From positions 372,001-436,000 of the forward strand of contig JANBVO010000023.1 of the NCBI GenBank assembly GCA_030052745.1: DNA of 64,000 nt, written 5' to 3'. Positions 44,201 to 53,892 of this stretch are shown piece by piece (within the stretch, counting starts at the first letter, position 1; each line of letters opens with the position of its first letter). The stretch is from Pleurostoma richardsiae. Its lineage: Eukaryota > Ascomycota > Sordariomycetes > Calosphaeriales > Pleurostomataceae. Under the pieces are notes generated by a model. It saw nothing but the letters and a program-made list of their open reading frames with translations, was not told where the DNA came from and made no database searches. Both the position numbers and the translations under genes were made by a program.

Positions 44201-45140
44201 AGTTCCTCCTCATTCGCGGCAAAGCCGGACCCGAGGCCGCCCAAGGCGTATGCGGCACGCACGATAATGGGATATCCGATTTGTCCTGCAGCATCCAGAG
44301 CTTCCTCGATGGTGTTGACGGCAATAGACTTAGCAATAGGGATGTTGATCTCATCCAGCGCTCTAGCGAACAGGTCACGGTCTTCGCTGAGCTCGAGGGT
44401 CCTCACCGACGTTCCTAGGACCTTCACGCCGTACTTCTCCAATACGCCTAGGCGCTGGAGTTGGACACCAAGGTTCAGGGCGGTCTGACCGCCATAAGCC
44501 AGGAATATACCATCGGGGCGTTCCTTCTCGATAACCCAGGTAGCATACTCAGGCGTCACGGGCAGGAAATACACCTCGTCCGCGATCGAGTGGTTGGTCT
44601 GGATGGTCGCAATGTTGGGATTCAGGAGCACGGAGGACACGCCAGCCTCTTTGAGAGCCTTCAGAGCCTGGGAGCCTTTATTATATCCAACAGTTAGCAT
44701 AGATTGTCTATGGAGTTTGGTGTCGTGTGACTCATTTCCACACTTCACCCATGAAGGACCTGCGCTGGGCTTGACGAACCCGAATAGTCGAACTCTCCGG
44801 CCTGGCCAATGGCAAGACCACCACTGCCAATGACGAGCACCTTCTTGATATCCAGGTGCTCCCTGGGCTTGATGATCCCGCTCTCCAGGTAAGCCTTGGG
44901 GTTCGGAGCCTCCTGGGTCTGGGGGGACTGCAGCGCCGCGGCGGTGTTCAGGAAGGTCCGCTTCTGGACGAGACTGCGAGCCGGCTTCTGGATCTGGGGA
45001 ACAACACGGCGGTGCGTTCCTGCGGTAAACGCTCTCGCAGCGGCGTAGTTGGTCGTGGTCGCGGTCGGGAGTCGTCGAAGGCTCTGCCGGAGCAGGGCAG
45101 GAGCTCGGCCTGCCACCGCCAGGGACGTGGCCGGCGCCAT
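41271..45140 (-). CDS. cpa2: Carbamoyl-phosphate synthase, arginine-specific large chain, mitochondrial
   Basis: Four exons, in gene order 45140-44780, 44675-42994, 42833-41457 and 41378-41271, give 1175 residues. The first 60 residues are Arg/Ala/Ser-rich without acids, a mitochondrial presequence. The synthetase core follows: [20 protein letters not shown] with [32 protein letters not shown], the oligomerisation region, then the second ATP-grasp half with [13 protein letters not shown] and [16 protein letters not shown], and a C-terminal MGS-like domain. There is no glutaminase, aspartate transcarbamylase or dihydroorotase part, and the presequence points to the arginine rather than pyrimidine enzyme (Neurospora arg-3 type). 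It makes carbamoyl phosphate from ammonia released by the small subunit, bicarbonate and two ATP. Intron 1 ends in AAAG. Possible CPC1/Gcn4 sites lie in the promoter and intron 1. Confidence 0.95.
44728..44734. promoter_or_regulatory. TGACTCA (CPC1/Gcn4-type site) in cpa2 intron 1
   Basis: A full palindromic-type TGASTCA lies in the first intron, about 410 nt after the start codon. CPC1/Gcn4 binds this sequence to induce amino-acid genes. A few such sites are expected by chance in 64 kb. Confidence 0.35.
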
Positions 45141-46827
45141 GATGGGGCAACCGAGGCGAGCGAAGGAGGCCAGATAGTTGAGGGAAGAAGGATCAATTGA
45201 CGTCTGAACCTCTGAAATCCGCCTGCAACGAGCTCTCCTGGCCCATTACCGTCCAATTGACAGGTTCTGGGAGGACTGGCAGGGGATGAGCGCTATGTAA
45301 TAGTCACAAAGGGTTCGAGTCACAGGTCGAGCAACAGCCGATCTGCGCAGCTCTCTATTTTTTTTCTCTCGCTTTGGCGGGGCACGATAAGGGAAGAACG
45401 CTAGCTTCCAGCCGCTTGGAGCCGCTGCTCCTGGCTGGCTGGCTCGGGCAGGCGATCGATCTGTGGACGTCGTGACCGCCTTTGCGCCAGAAAAAAATTT
45501 CTGAAGCACCCCGTGGAGCGGGATATGCGCATCTCCTACTTCGGAGAGCGGGCGATCTGGTTGACTGGTTCACAGCATTGTCGATCCGTCCAATCCTGGG
45601 TCGAGAGCTACAGAAGAGAGCAATGCACTACCTGCTGCCGTGCATGCGGAACAATACGACCAAATGCCTAGGCATGCTGAAGTCGGCAAGGTGCCTAGGT
45701 AGGTATCTTTACTTGCCGACAACCACGGACGGGAACTGCCATGTACCTTTCTTTACACCGTCTGGACGGACTGGAGGTGTTGCTTGGACTGCCGGTGAGT
45801 ACGACTGCCGCGTCGGACCTGCATCGACGTCAACATGCGGCTGGTCTGTTGCTCGCAGATTCCCCGCAAGAGGGGACGAGCGTTGTTATCTTCGGTCAAG
45901 CTTATTACACTCGATCTCCGATGCGTCCTGCTCTAAAATAGCCGTGGCAGTCCGTTTACGGCCTCCGTCGTGGTCCAAGAACGTAGTGTAGCGCCAATTG
46001 CAACGGCCCAGATGGGGATTCAACAGATTCCCATCCAGGTTGATGCCCCTCCCCCGCTGGTGCTATTACCTAACATCCTATTCTGTACTGTACCTACCGC
46101 CCACCAGCACACGAACCAACAGTACCTACACTTGTTGGCGCATATGACCGTACAGATCTGCCCCTCTTCGCTTGACGCGTGTGTGACTCTTAACTAAGCC
46201 GCTTGTGCTCTGGGTCGTGCTTGAAGCGCCGTCGCTCCCAGCTATTCCAACCGGCACTATATAGAGAAGCACACATATACCTCGGATGTTCTTAGGAGGT
46301 AACTAGCACAGAGAGTCCCCCCTGGAAGACTCTCATTCTGAGTTTGAGAGCAGCATCGTCGCCAGCTGAGACACATATTTGCATGGCGGGAAAATTTGAA
46401 GATGCATCATCGGCACTTTGATGAAGGGACATGGATCGTACATACCACAGTATGTAGTTTGAGATATTCCCGTGTGTCGGGCGCCAGTGTCCAACAGTCC
46501 GTATCGGGAACCACAAAACGGCAGCAGTGATTTTCCGTCTTCCGCGCAAGTGCACTAGGAAATCTGGAAGCTCTCTTACCCGCACACCCTCGGGCGTGCA
46601 CCTAGACAATCTGCAGATGAGCTAGCTCGTGCGATTCAGACGTCAATCTCCAGGAGCCGAGAAAGCTCCAGCGCCTGGCCTGTTCAACGGCCTCATTGTC
46701 TTTTCCCTAGCAATCCAGTCGAGTGTCCTTCTGCCAAAGGCTCGTTATTAAGCGAAGAAGAAGCCGGGCATGTGAGGCCACGGACATTTCTAGGATTGAA
46801 GTGTGGCCCCCCTCAGATGCGGCGGCT
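45141..46827. other. Divergent promoter region of cpa2 and dsc4
   Basis: This is a 1.7-kb stretch with no convincing gene. A TGACTC half-type Gcn4 core lies about 180 nt before the cpa2 ATG, and an ACGCGT near 46177. Short frames on both strands look accidental. Confidence 0.6.
45317..45322 (-). promoter_or_regulatory. TGACTC core upstream of cpa2
   Basis: The minus strand reads GTGACTCGAA, about 180 nt upstream of the cpa2 start. TGACTC is the core of the Gcn4/CPC1 site in amino-acid biosynthetic promoters. The site is short, so support is modest. Confidence 0.35.
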
Positions 46828-47953
46828 ATGAACGATGATCCCGCGCCCAGCAATGCGGCCCCCCAGGCTCTCCACGGAAACGGCGTCCACGATTCCTTCG
46901 CCGAGCCGCAGGACGCCACCGGAGGCGGCGGCGGCAGCAGCAGCAGCAGCAGCAGCAACAGAAATGGTGGTCGGTTGCCGTCTCCGGCACGGAGGAGGAA
47001 AGCAGGCCTGGCCAAGAAGCTGCAGTTCATGACACATCTCATGATGAGCATGGACATGGTAGTCTTCGCCGAGCTCTGCGCACTTTATTACATGGAGTAA
47101 GCTGTTTCTACTATCCCTCCAAAATTTCTCTATCTAGGCAGCTCTAATGCGGGAAAGCTGCTCGTTCTTCCGGCTCGTCCTCCGCGCCGCGGCGCAATAC
47201 CTGTACTTGACGCCCAAATCCGAGGAGTTCCTCATGCTGATGCCGGCAAACCGACCGCACGTGTTCGCTATATTCGGCCCCAACGCCATCTGCATGCTTC
47301 TGCACCTAGTGTGCGCTCTACCCGAAGCTGGCGAGGCGGCCCGCGGATACCTCCACGGCGGAGTTATCATTGACTTCGTAGGACAGAAGGCTCCCACGTC
47401 AAAGCTGGGCTTGTTCCTTCTGGACTGTTTTGTCTTGGCCCTTCAGTGCTTCATGCTGTCTGTCTGGGCGGAACGAGAACGTCTCAGAAAACTCGTCTAT
47501 CCCAGCCGACAGGGCGCCAACAGCAACTCGCAAGAGACCGCTGCAGCGCCAGGGACCACGGGCCAGGATTTAGACTCTGAAGAGCGAGGCATGTTGAGGG
47601 ATGGCCCTGCGACAGCAGACGACACGAGTGGCATCGAGATGCAGTCATTCGCCGCCCGCAATGAGGATGGCGGACCAGGAGAGCATGATGCTAGTGGGGA
47701 GAGATACGGTCTCCTAGCGGCGAGCTCGTCCCGAGACGGCAGCAGCACGAGTCTAGTTGATGTTCTGCGGTCCGGAAATGCAGTTCTAGCAGATTTCCAC
47801 GTCGTTCATGCCATCCGCACAGCGGGCAATGACTATCAGACTGCGGCCGCGTATCCTCTTCAGCTGACGGGCTATACTGCAACTCTAGCTGCCTTGGCCG
47901 CTGAGAGGAGGGCACGGTTGGAAGGCCGAGCGAGACAGAGACAGCAAAGATAG
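46828..47953 (+). CDS. dsc4: DSC E3 ubiquitin ligase complex subunit 4 (DUF1746)
   Basis: Two exons (46828-47096, 47158-47953) encode 354 residues. A Gly/Ser-rich N-terminus precedes a membrane region. The first membrane block (MMSMDMVVFAELCALYYMD) runs into CSFFRLVLRAAAQYLYLTPK. Further hydrophobic helices are at about 135-155 (FGPNAICMLLHLVCAL) and 175-197 (LGLFLLDCFVLALQCFMLS). This order matches the fungal DUF1746 family, which includes Dsc4 of the Golgi/endosome DSC ligase. In fission yeast and aspergilli this complex supports SREBP cleavage and low-oxygen adaptation. The C-terminal half is polar and acidic. The intron acceptor is GAAAG, forced by the frame giving YMDCSFFRL; a nearer TAG site would hit a stop. 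The gene converges with rcl1, with a 93-nt gap. Confidence 0.82.
46924..46956 (+). repeat. GGC/AGC run coding poly-Gly then poly-Ser in Dsc4
   Basis: Consecutive GGC then AGC triplets encode five Gly and seven Ser near residues 33-44. The run is likely to be length-variable. Confidence 0.85.
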
Positions 47954-48046
47954 GAGAAGCAGAGCAGACTTCACAACCCATTAGTCATGCAAGGACCAGC
48001 TATGACAGGAAGCAAGGACTATGTCGGGCTCCAACTTGCCTCCTCG

Positions 48047-49267
48047 TTATGCTATCTTGCGTCCTACATTCCCGACGCCGGTTCCTTTCACGGATACTAT
48101 TACATCACCGGAGTCATCATCCCGAACTGGCCTCATTCCCCAACTGCTTGCGCCAAACGTTCGCAAGTCTCTTGCCAGGCCAAGCACTTCCTCCGTCCCC
48201 AAGACATCCTTGCCTATTCTGAGGCGGCCCACGTCCTCCGAACCCATCGCCATAAGGGTGAGAACTGTCTTCGAGGCAGACCAGCTCACGCAACCGCCTT
48301 GCGCAATCACTTGGACAAGCTGGTGTGCACACTTTCTGCCGATATCTTCCGGAACAGTCCCGCCCTCAGGCGGCGCTACCACATCGGCAGAGAAGAGCAC
48401 ACCTGCCACGCTAGACTCTGCGACGAGACTCAATCCGAAACCGATACCAATCTTCTTCTTCCCCTTTCCGGGCGCATTCTTGTCTTCTATCAAGGGCGCG
48501 GGGTCGTACTGTGCCGCAATGTGCATGTCAGACACGAGAGGATTCAGGACCTCTCGCGCTGCGTATATCATCCGACCGTTATTCGACGCAGACACACCAG
48601 TGCAGTATGCGACGCCCCGTATCCTCTTTATCCTTCCCGACGTCCGATTTAAATGCAGCGTCTTGGGTAGCCGGACCTGGCTAGCAAACCGCAGCTCAAC
48701 CACACCGCCGCCTCCGCGACCACCTGGCCCAGCGCATGATCGTTGCAGCACTCGTAGCTCGATTCGGACTGAGGGAATGCCGAAGAGGTCAAATAACGGC
48801 AGGATCGCTGTCCGGAAGGAATCCACGGACATATCCCCGGTCTCGGTTGCGGATGTGATGACTCCCGGGCCGGAAAAGCGCACGTTCATGTGGGCCTTGG
48901 AGAAGGGTGCTAGCAAAGCGATGGGGGTCAGGAAATATGTGACGCCACGAGTGCAGTTAGCCGGCAACGTATGCTCGATGACGTCCCCGTCGGAGGCACC
49001 GTATCCAGTCATTGCACCGGTGATGAGACCCGGGTGGTATGTTATGGTCGTGCCGGTGTACGAGATCTGCATCGAACTGCCGTTGGTAACGGCCTCGAGC
49101 AGGCGGAGGAAGGAGATTTCATGAGGGGCGAGACCAGGCGCTGTCGGTGATGAGCTGCGGATTCCGGATATGTGTACGGGCCGGCCGGTGAGTGTCGAGA
49201 GGATCAGCCGGTGTGTAAACGACTTGTGGCCGGTGAATCGCAGGAACTCGGGAGTAGGGGCCGCCAT
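48047..49267 (-). CDS. rcl1: RNA 3'-terminal phosphate cyclase-like protein Rcl1
   Basis: A single exon encodes 406 residues. The RTC fold signatures are present: FTGHKSFTHRLILSTLTGRP, SFLRLLEAVTNGS, YHPGLITGAMTG, RGVTYFLTPIALLAPF, and late GRKCAHQLVQVIAQGGCVS. The pattern fits the eukaryotic Rcl1 branch rather than the RtcA cyclase, including the missing catalytic histidine region (inference from family knowledge). Rcl1 works with Bms1 in the small-subunit processome at the A2 site of pre-rRNA. An Arg/Gly-rich PGGRGGGG loop lies near residue 190. It shares a 305-nt divergent promoter with the PPR-like gene. Confidence 0.92.
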   Translation of the reverse strand: MAAPTPEFLRFTGHKSFTHRLILSTLTGRPVHISGIRSSSPTAPGLAPHEISFLRLLEAVTNGSSMQISYTGTTITYHPGLITGAMTGYGASDGDVIEHTLPANCTRGVTYFLTPIALLAPFSKAHMNVRFSGPGVITSATETGDMSVDSFRTAILPLFDLFGIPSVRIELRVLQRSCAGPGGRGGGGVVELRFASQVRLPKTLHLNRTSGRIKRIRGVAYCTGVSASNNGRMIYAAREVLNPLVSDMHIAAQYDPAPLIEDKNAPGKGKKKIGIGFGLSLVAESSVAGVLFSADVVAPPEGGTVPEDIGRKCAHQLVQVIAQGGCVSWSASKTVLTLMAMGSEDVGRLRIGKDVLGTEEVLGLARDLRTFGASSWGMRPVRDDDSGDVIVSVKGTGVGNVGRKIA

Positions 49268-49572
49268 GGCGGCTGAAGGAATATTGTTGTGTCGGATACA
49301 CTCCAGCCCGGCAAGTCTTGCACATAGAGAAGGGCGGTTGCGACAGGAAGTTTGAAATGCACGAAATTCTGCCGAGGCGGTCAGAATTTTTTTCCCAGGA
49401 CACCTCTGTAATCTGTCGCTATCTTATCTGCATGCGGTGCCGATAAGGGGTCCAGCTAATGAAAAAGTTCCCGCGCCTACAGTGGATAGCTCTTGCAACT
49501 CGCGACTCTAAGAAGGGCGGAACTGTATGTGAGACCAAAGTCCAGCCAAGGACGTGTCCGATATTCTTCTCC
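49268..49572. other. Short divergent promoter of rcl1 and the PPR-like gene
   Basis: A 305-nt spacer drives both genes. An upstream open frame in phase with the PPR-like gene begins at 49459, but its residues lack presequence character. Confidence 0.6.
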
Positions 49573-51933
49573 ATGCCTCCCAACCCCTTATTGCTCAATA
49601 TCGGAAGCCGCGGCCCCTTCATATGCAGATCCTGTCTAGCCAGCATTGGCAAACAGAAGCCGAATCCCAGGCTCCTCCGCGGCTACTCGCAGTCCCTCCT
49701 CAAGAAACCGCAGAATGCGAACGCAACCGACGCAGATGGCAAGCGGCAGGCCCAGCTCGCCGAACTGCTTGGCGAGGGCGGCCCGACGGTGCGATACTTT
49801 GAGCAGGAGCAGGGCGGGAAGATCCGGCAAATGAGCGGCAGCGAAGAATTCGAGGAGGAGCAGAACACGCTGGACCGGGACCTGGAGAGGAGATTGAAGG
49901 AGCTCGAGGAGAAGCTGCGGGACTCTGCGGCTCTCAAGAAAGCGCTCGAGAAGTACGGCCTGAAAGAGAAGGTGGACGAGCTGGAGAGGCAATACGACGA
50001 GGACGTCGAGGGGGGAGCACAGGACGCGCGATGGGGCCTGCCGAAGATCGAGAGAGTGGGCATCAGCAGCTCCGCCCACCGCGCCATTGCGAGACTGAAC
50101 ACATGGCTGCCGAAGGCCTTCTCTCGTGTTCAGTCGGACAAGCTCGAGTCGAAAGACATCAAGAATACGTGGAAGTACTATTCTTCCCTCCGGCGGTCGC
50201 TCTCCGCGAACTGGAAAAATGTACCTCAAGAAGTGTGGCAGGCGCTATGGGAGGTCTTGTCGTTATCGGGCGATATCAACCCGAACCGGATGTTCCACGT
50301 ATACACACTTGCGCAGGATATGGTTGCGGCGGGTATTTCCCTCGGCGACGAGCAGGAGCTCCTCGCTATGGAGGCGATGTTCATCGAGGGACACCAGGCC
50401 AAGGCCGTCGAGAATTGGAAGCGGGCTGTCGGGACCATCGGGTCGAAACAAGGGATATCTAAGGATTACTGGGAGTTGGGCGTGCGGATGTGCTCATTGC
50501 ACGGTGACGTTGATCGAGCCGAGCGGGCTATCGCCGCCCTTATCAAGTTTCCGGACTGCGATGCCCGTGCTTTGATACACTTCATCCGCACATGTGCCGC
50601 GCGTGAAGACACGGGCGAAAAGGCTTGGACGGCATATCGGCAGATGAGGGAACTTCTAGGCCGCTTTATGACTATCGAAGACTACGACGAAGTCATCGCC
50701 TGCTTCCTAGCTACAGGCAACGCCGAGTATGCTCTCCATGTGTTCGTGGACATGATGTTCTCGGGGGCTGTAGAGCTGCACGGCAGGCACAAGTTGCCGT
50801 CGTCGGTCAAGAACCAATTCTTCTTCGGCAAATGGCTGAAGCGGCTCATAGGAGCTGGAGACCTAGAAGGCGCCTACAGGGTTTTGCTGCTGATGCAGTC
50901 GCACGGTGTTAGGGCAGCAGCCATCCAAGCCAACGGGCTCATTGGCGCATGGCTCAGGGCGGACACCGCCGCGGGCATACAGAAAGCAGAGGAGCTGGCA
51001 TGGAAGATGGTTGAGTCTCGGCTCAACTTCGTACGGCTACGACAACGAGAGGCCTCGGTTGACTGGCCTGTGCGTTTCAGCGAGTCTGGATACACCCCCG
51101 ACGCGTCGGACCTGACGTTCGTCCCGCGAGCCACACTCGAGACGTTTTCCCTCATGGCCGAGAACTACAGGAGAAGAGGTCTATATAGGGACCTGGAGAA
51201 GCTTTGGGTGGCTTTCAAGGAGGCGGAGATAGCAACGGACTCATTCATGATGAACCAGCTACTCGAGTCCCACATAGCCGAAGGACATGGAGAGAGGGCT
51301 CGCGAGCTGTACCGTATGATGGTCGATCATCACACGGTACCCGATGGACACACGTTCATGTCTCTGTTCAGGTCGCTCGCCGTGAACTCGTATTTCTGGC
51401 CGACCCTTTCGGAGGAGCAGAAGGAGGAGGACATCGCCCTCTGCCGGCAGATCTTCCGGGACATGCTCGAATCCTCATGGGTCTTTGAGGCCGAGGGCGG
51501 GCTGAACGAGGCGCAGGCGCGGCTCATGCTCGACTCCTTCCGCAAGTCCAAGGACTACGTCGGATACATAGTTTCCCTCCATGCCCTGAAGGAAGTCTTC
51601 CACTTCCCCATCTCCCAGATCATCGTTCTCCAGATGGTGGCCGAGATCGGGGGCGTGGAGCGGGTCACCTCCAGGAACCAGGCGCAGCTGGTCAAGGCGA
51701 GTCGGCGCATCGAGCACATGGTTGCCGAGCACAGGGCTGCCATGATGCGGGAGGCGTCGGCCGAGCTGACTCCGGAAGAGAAGGTCGAGGAGTTGTATGC
51801 TGTGCTTGAGCGGTACTACAGGTCGAAGATACCGCAGTTAGAGGATGAGTTCGAGGAGATGTACGATACTGCCGCCGAGGAAATGGGGGCGTACGATGAC
51901 CTGGTCAGAAAGCGGAGTAGGGGTCGTCGGTGA
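49573..51933 (+). CDS. Mitochondrial PPR-like protein
   Basis: A single exon encodes 786 residues from the ATG at 49573. The N-terminus (PLLLNIGSRG to LLRGYSQSLLKK) has few acidic residues and several Arg/Lys, as in a mitochondrial presequence. A coiled-coil charged segment follows (about 75-145: DRDLERRLKELEEKLRD). From about 190 onward are helical pairs typical of PPR/TPR-like solenoids, such as NPNRMFHVYTLAQDMVAAG, YALHVFVDMMFSG, YRDLEKLWVAFKEAEI and ARELYRMMVDHHTVPDGHTF. Such proteins bind mitochondrial transcripts or rRNA for expression, for example Pet309/Cya5-type. Which RNA is unknown, and I do not assign an orthologue. An upstream in-frame ATG (49459) is possible but would bury the presequence. 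It converges with the next gene at 126 nt. Confidence 0.82.
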   Translation: MPPNPLLLNIGSRGPFICRSCLASIGKQKPNPRLLRGYSQSLLKKPQNANATDADGKRQAQLAELLGEGGPTVRYFEQEQGGKIRQMSGSEEFEEEQNTLDRDLERRLKELEEKLRDSAALKKALEKYGLKEKVDELERQYDEDVEGGAQDARWGLPKIERVGISSSAHRAIARLNTWLPKAFSRVQSDKLESKDIKNTWKYYSSLRRSLSANWKNVPQEVWQALWEVLSLSGDINPNRMFHVYTLAQDMVAAGISLGDEQELLAMEAMFIEGHQAKAVENWKRAVGTIGSKQGISKDYWELGVRMCSLHGDVDRAERAIAALIKFPDCDARALIHFIRTCAAREDTGEKAWTAYRQMRELLGRFMTIEDYDEVIACFLATGNAEYALHVFVDMMFSGAVELHGRHKLPSSVKNQFFFGKWLKRLIGAGDLEGAYRVLLLMQSHGVRAAAIQANGLIGAWLRADTAAGIQKAEELAWKMVESRLNFVRLRQREASVDWPVRFSESGYTPDASDLTFVPRATLETFSLMAENYRRRGLYRDLEKLWVAFKEAEIATDSFMMNQLLESHIAEGHGERARELYRMMVDHHTVPDGHTFMSLFRSLAVNSYFWPTLSEEQKEEDIALCRQIFRDMLESSWVFEAEGGLNEAQARLMLDSFRKSKDYVGYIVSLHALKEVFHFPISQIIVLQMVAEIGGVERVTSRNQAQLVKASRRIEHMVAEHRAAMMREASAELTPEEKVEELYAVLERYYRSKIPQLEDEFEEMYDTAAEEMGAYDDLVRKRSRGRR

Positions 51934-52059
51934 GATGGGACAAGATACTCCTCTCAGTGTAGAATTAACAAAGCATCACCATCCTATCGCTTGTTTTGAA
52001 TCGTGCTTCTCCGTTCCTACACAGTGTCTTGCGTAGGAGTCGAGTTCCAGTCTTTCGCT

Positions 52060-53112
52060 CTAGTCATGATCCTCCTCCGTGATTCCTGGACAGCCCTCCA
52101 TGCTCTCGTCCGGGTATGTATATTTGCACCAGAAGCAGTAGTGGTACTTATCCCGCATGAACTGGACTATCCGCTTCACCTTCTCGTCCACGTCTAGGGC
52201 GTTGAAGTCGTCCAGCTCTGGGTCATCCTCGTCGAGGTCGTCCGCCGTGACGTAGACCGTCTTTGTCTTGCCCATCGCTCTCTTGTCGTCCTCATCCTCC
52301 GAGTCATCCTCGTACGTCGGAAGCCGTGACAGACCCTGCTCGAGGTCGTGCCGCATCCGCCGATCTCGCTCCGCTTCTTCTCTGGCGCGGACGGCCCCTC
52401 GCCAGAGGACGTTGATGGACTTGAGCGGTCTAGAGGATATCTTCCGCGCATCCTTCTTCTCCGGCGCTTTCCCGTCGTCATTCCTCTCCTCACCATGTTC
52501 CTCGCCATCCCCTTGGGAGCCCAGGATCTCGCCTCTCTCCTCCTCCATCCTCTCCGCAACCTTCTGCGCCGCGTCAAACAGCCTCTCCTTCCTCGCCCTC
52601 TCCCTCTCCCTCCCCACCCTCTCCCGATACTCCTTCTCATCCACCACCGGCGGGCCCTTCGCCCTCTTCCTCGCCTCTTCGTCCCCTTCCCCTCCGACCG
52701 CCTCCTCCACCTTCCTCTTCCGCTCCTCGTCCAGCCCGACCCCGCCCCTGTCCTCCTTGACCGCGATCCGCAGCGGCTCCGCCCGCGCGTCCGCGTTCCC
52801 CTCGCTGCCCAGCTTGCCCCCCGGGCGGAACCCCATGCGCGCCATCATGGCCAGGCCCTTGCTGCGGCGCGCCGCGGCCGGGTCGGCCAGCAGGGAGCGC
52901 GAGAGCGCGGCGTCGCGCGCCGCGGCGGCCTCGGCCTCCAGCTGCGCCTTGGACTTGACGAGGCCGCGCTGCGCCGCCTCGCGCCTCTCGCGCTGGCGCC
53001 GCTGGAAGGAGGTCTCGGGCGCGGAGGGGGAATCCGCGAAGGTCATGGTCATGTAGTCGTCTTCCTCCTCTTCCTCCTGTTGGGGAGGGTGGGAGCCTGC
53101 TGGGTGGCTCAT
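52060..53112 (-). CDS. G-patch and DUF4187 protein (GPATCH11-like)
   Basis: A single exon encodes 350 residues. The N-terminus has a poly-Glu run, then an Arg/Ala-rich helix. A G-patch lies at about 85-135: GLAMMARMGFRPGGKLGSEG, then LRIAVKEDRGGVGLD. The middle is a long charged helical stretch. The C-terminus carries the DUF4187 motif, with VKRIVQFMRDKYHYCFWCKY followed by a PDESMEGCPGITEEDHD end. This domain pair defines GPATCH11 (CCDC75/CENP-Y). G-patch proteins activate DEAH helicases in splicing or ribosome assembly; the partner here is not known. The start at MSHPAGSHPP is preferred over an upstream Met in a leader-like region. The antisense open frames are GC-bias artefacts. Confidence 0.87.
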   Translation of the reverse strand: MSHPAGSHPPQQEEEEEDDYMTMTFADSPSAPETSFQRRQRERREAAQRGLVKSKAQLEAEAAAARDAALSRSLLADPAAARRSKGLAMMARMGFRPGGKLGSEGNADARAEPLRIAVKEDRGGVGLDEERKRKVEEAVGGEGDEEARKRAKGPPVVDEKEYRERVGRERERARKERLFDAAQKVAERMEEERGEILGSQGDGEEHGEERNDDGKAPEKKDARKISSRPLKSINVLWRGAVRAREEAERDRRMRHDLEQGLSRLPTYEDDSEDEDDKRAMGKTKTVYVTADDLDEDDPELDDFNALDVDEKVKRIVQFMRDKYHYCFWCKYTYPDESMEGCPGITEEDHD

Positions 53113-53892
53113 GGCTGGGGTATCTTCAATGACCGGGCTTAGACCTTTTTCTCTGGCTCTCGTGGAAAGCGACAGGGCCCTTAGAGCTTCTCGTTGCTTC
53201 AAGTATGAACTCGAACCCACGGAGAATGGTCACAACCGGGCGAGGCCGTAAGGGAGCGACGTTCTTCTGGTGATGTAGATCTCTCAAGGTGGCTGACAGC
53301 CTCGAGAATGTGCGCTGAGGCGCGCGAGATGGAATAGGGTGCAGGCTGTCCTTTTCTCTATTCGCGTATGTATGCGTAGAACATCCGTGAAGTTCTCGTC
53401 TGAAAAAAACATGCACGGTCTTAACGAACGTGCGAACAGGAGGAGTTGATGATAGAGGAAACAGTATCGGAAAGGTTGGCTTGGAAAGCTACTGTTAAAG
53501 TACTACAGCTTGCATGACGCTATGGTCCCCGATTGTCACGCATAGTTCGGTATCTCACTAACATTTCAGTCAACTTTCGATTAGGAAGCGTCGCCAGTAA
53601 CGATGAACTTGGATTCAGGCAGCAGAAACAAATCTATACACTCCAGTCTGTTTCTTAAGGCTGGCCTTTTGATACTCTTACTGAATGAATAGGCAGTCAC
53701 TCTGATGTCGTACTTTTAGGAACAGGACTTGACCTCAAAACTCTACATTGTACTTAGTAGGGTTGGCTGTACGAAGCCATATCCAAGGAAGGCAGTGAAG
53801 CCATCCGTGAGACTACGTTGCAATATGATACGGGTATCACATCGGTGAAACATTCGCTTCACCCAGACTGTCAAATAGCCTACGTACCGCCA
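53113..53892. other. Intergenic: GPATCH11-like promoter and nop14 3' flank
   Basis: No gene was recognised. A GTTCGAGTTC string on the minus strand near 53210 resembles a tRNA T-loop, but no tRNA fold forms around it. Confidence 0.55.

Noticed and set aside
45250-45330. Possible tRNA B box (GGTTCGAGTC) upstream of cpa2
   Set aside because: There is no A box at the required distance and no cloverleaf pairing.
45141-45520. Arginine attenuator peptide uORF before cpa2
   Set aside because: That regulatory peptide belongs to the small-subunit gene; no matching short ORF was seen here.
52268-53142. Two plus-strand open frames opposite the GPATCH11-like gene
   Set aside because: They are Ser- or Leu/Arg/Pro-rich repeats of the complement of charged coding sequence; no start context or domain.
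53195-53270. tRNA-like T-loop string (GTTCGAGTTC on the minus strand)
   Set aside because: The flanking bases do not form a T stem or acceptor stem and no good A box is placed upstream.
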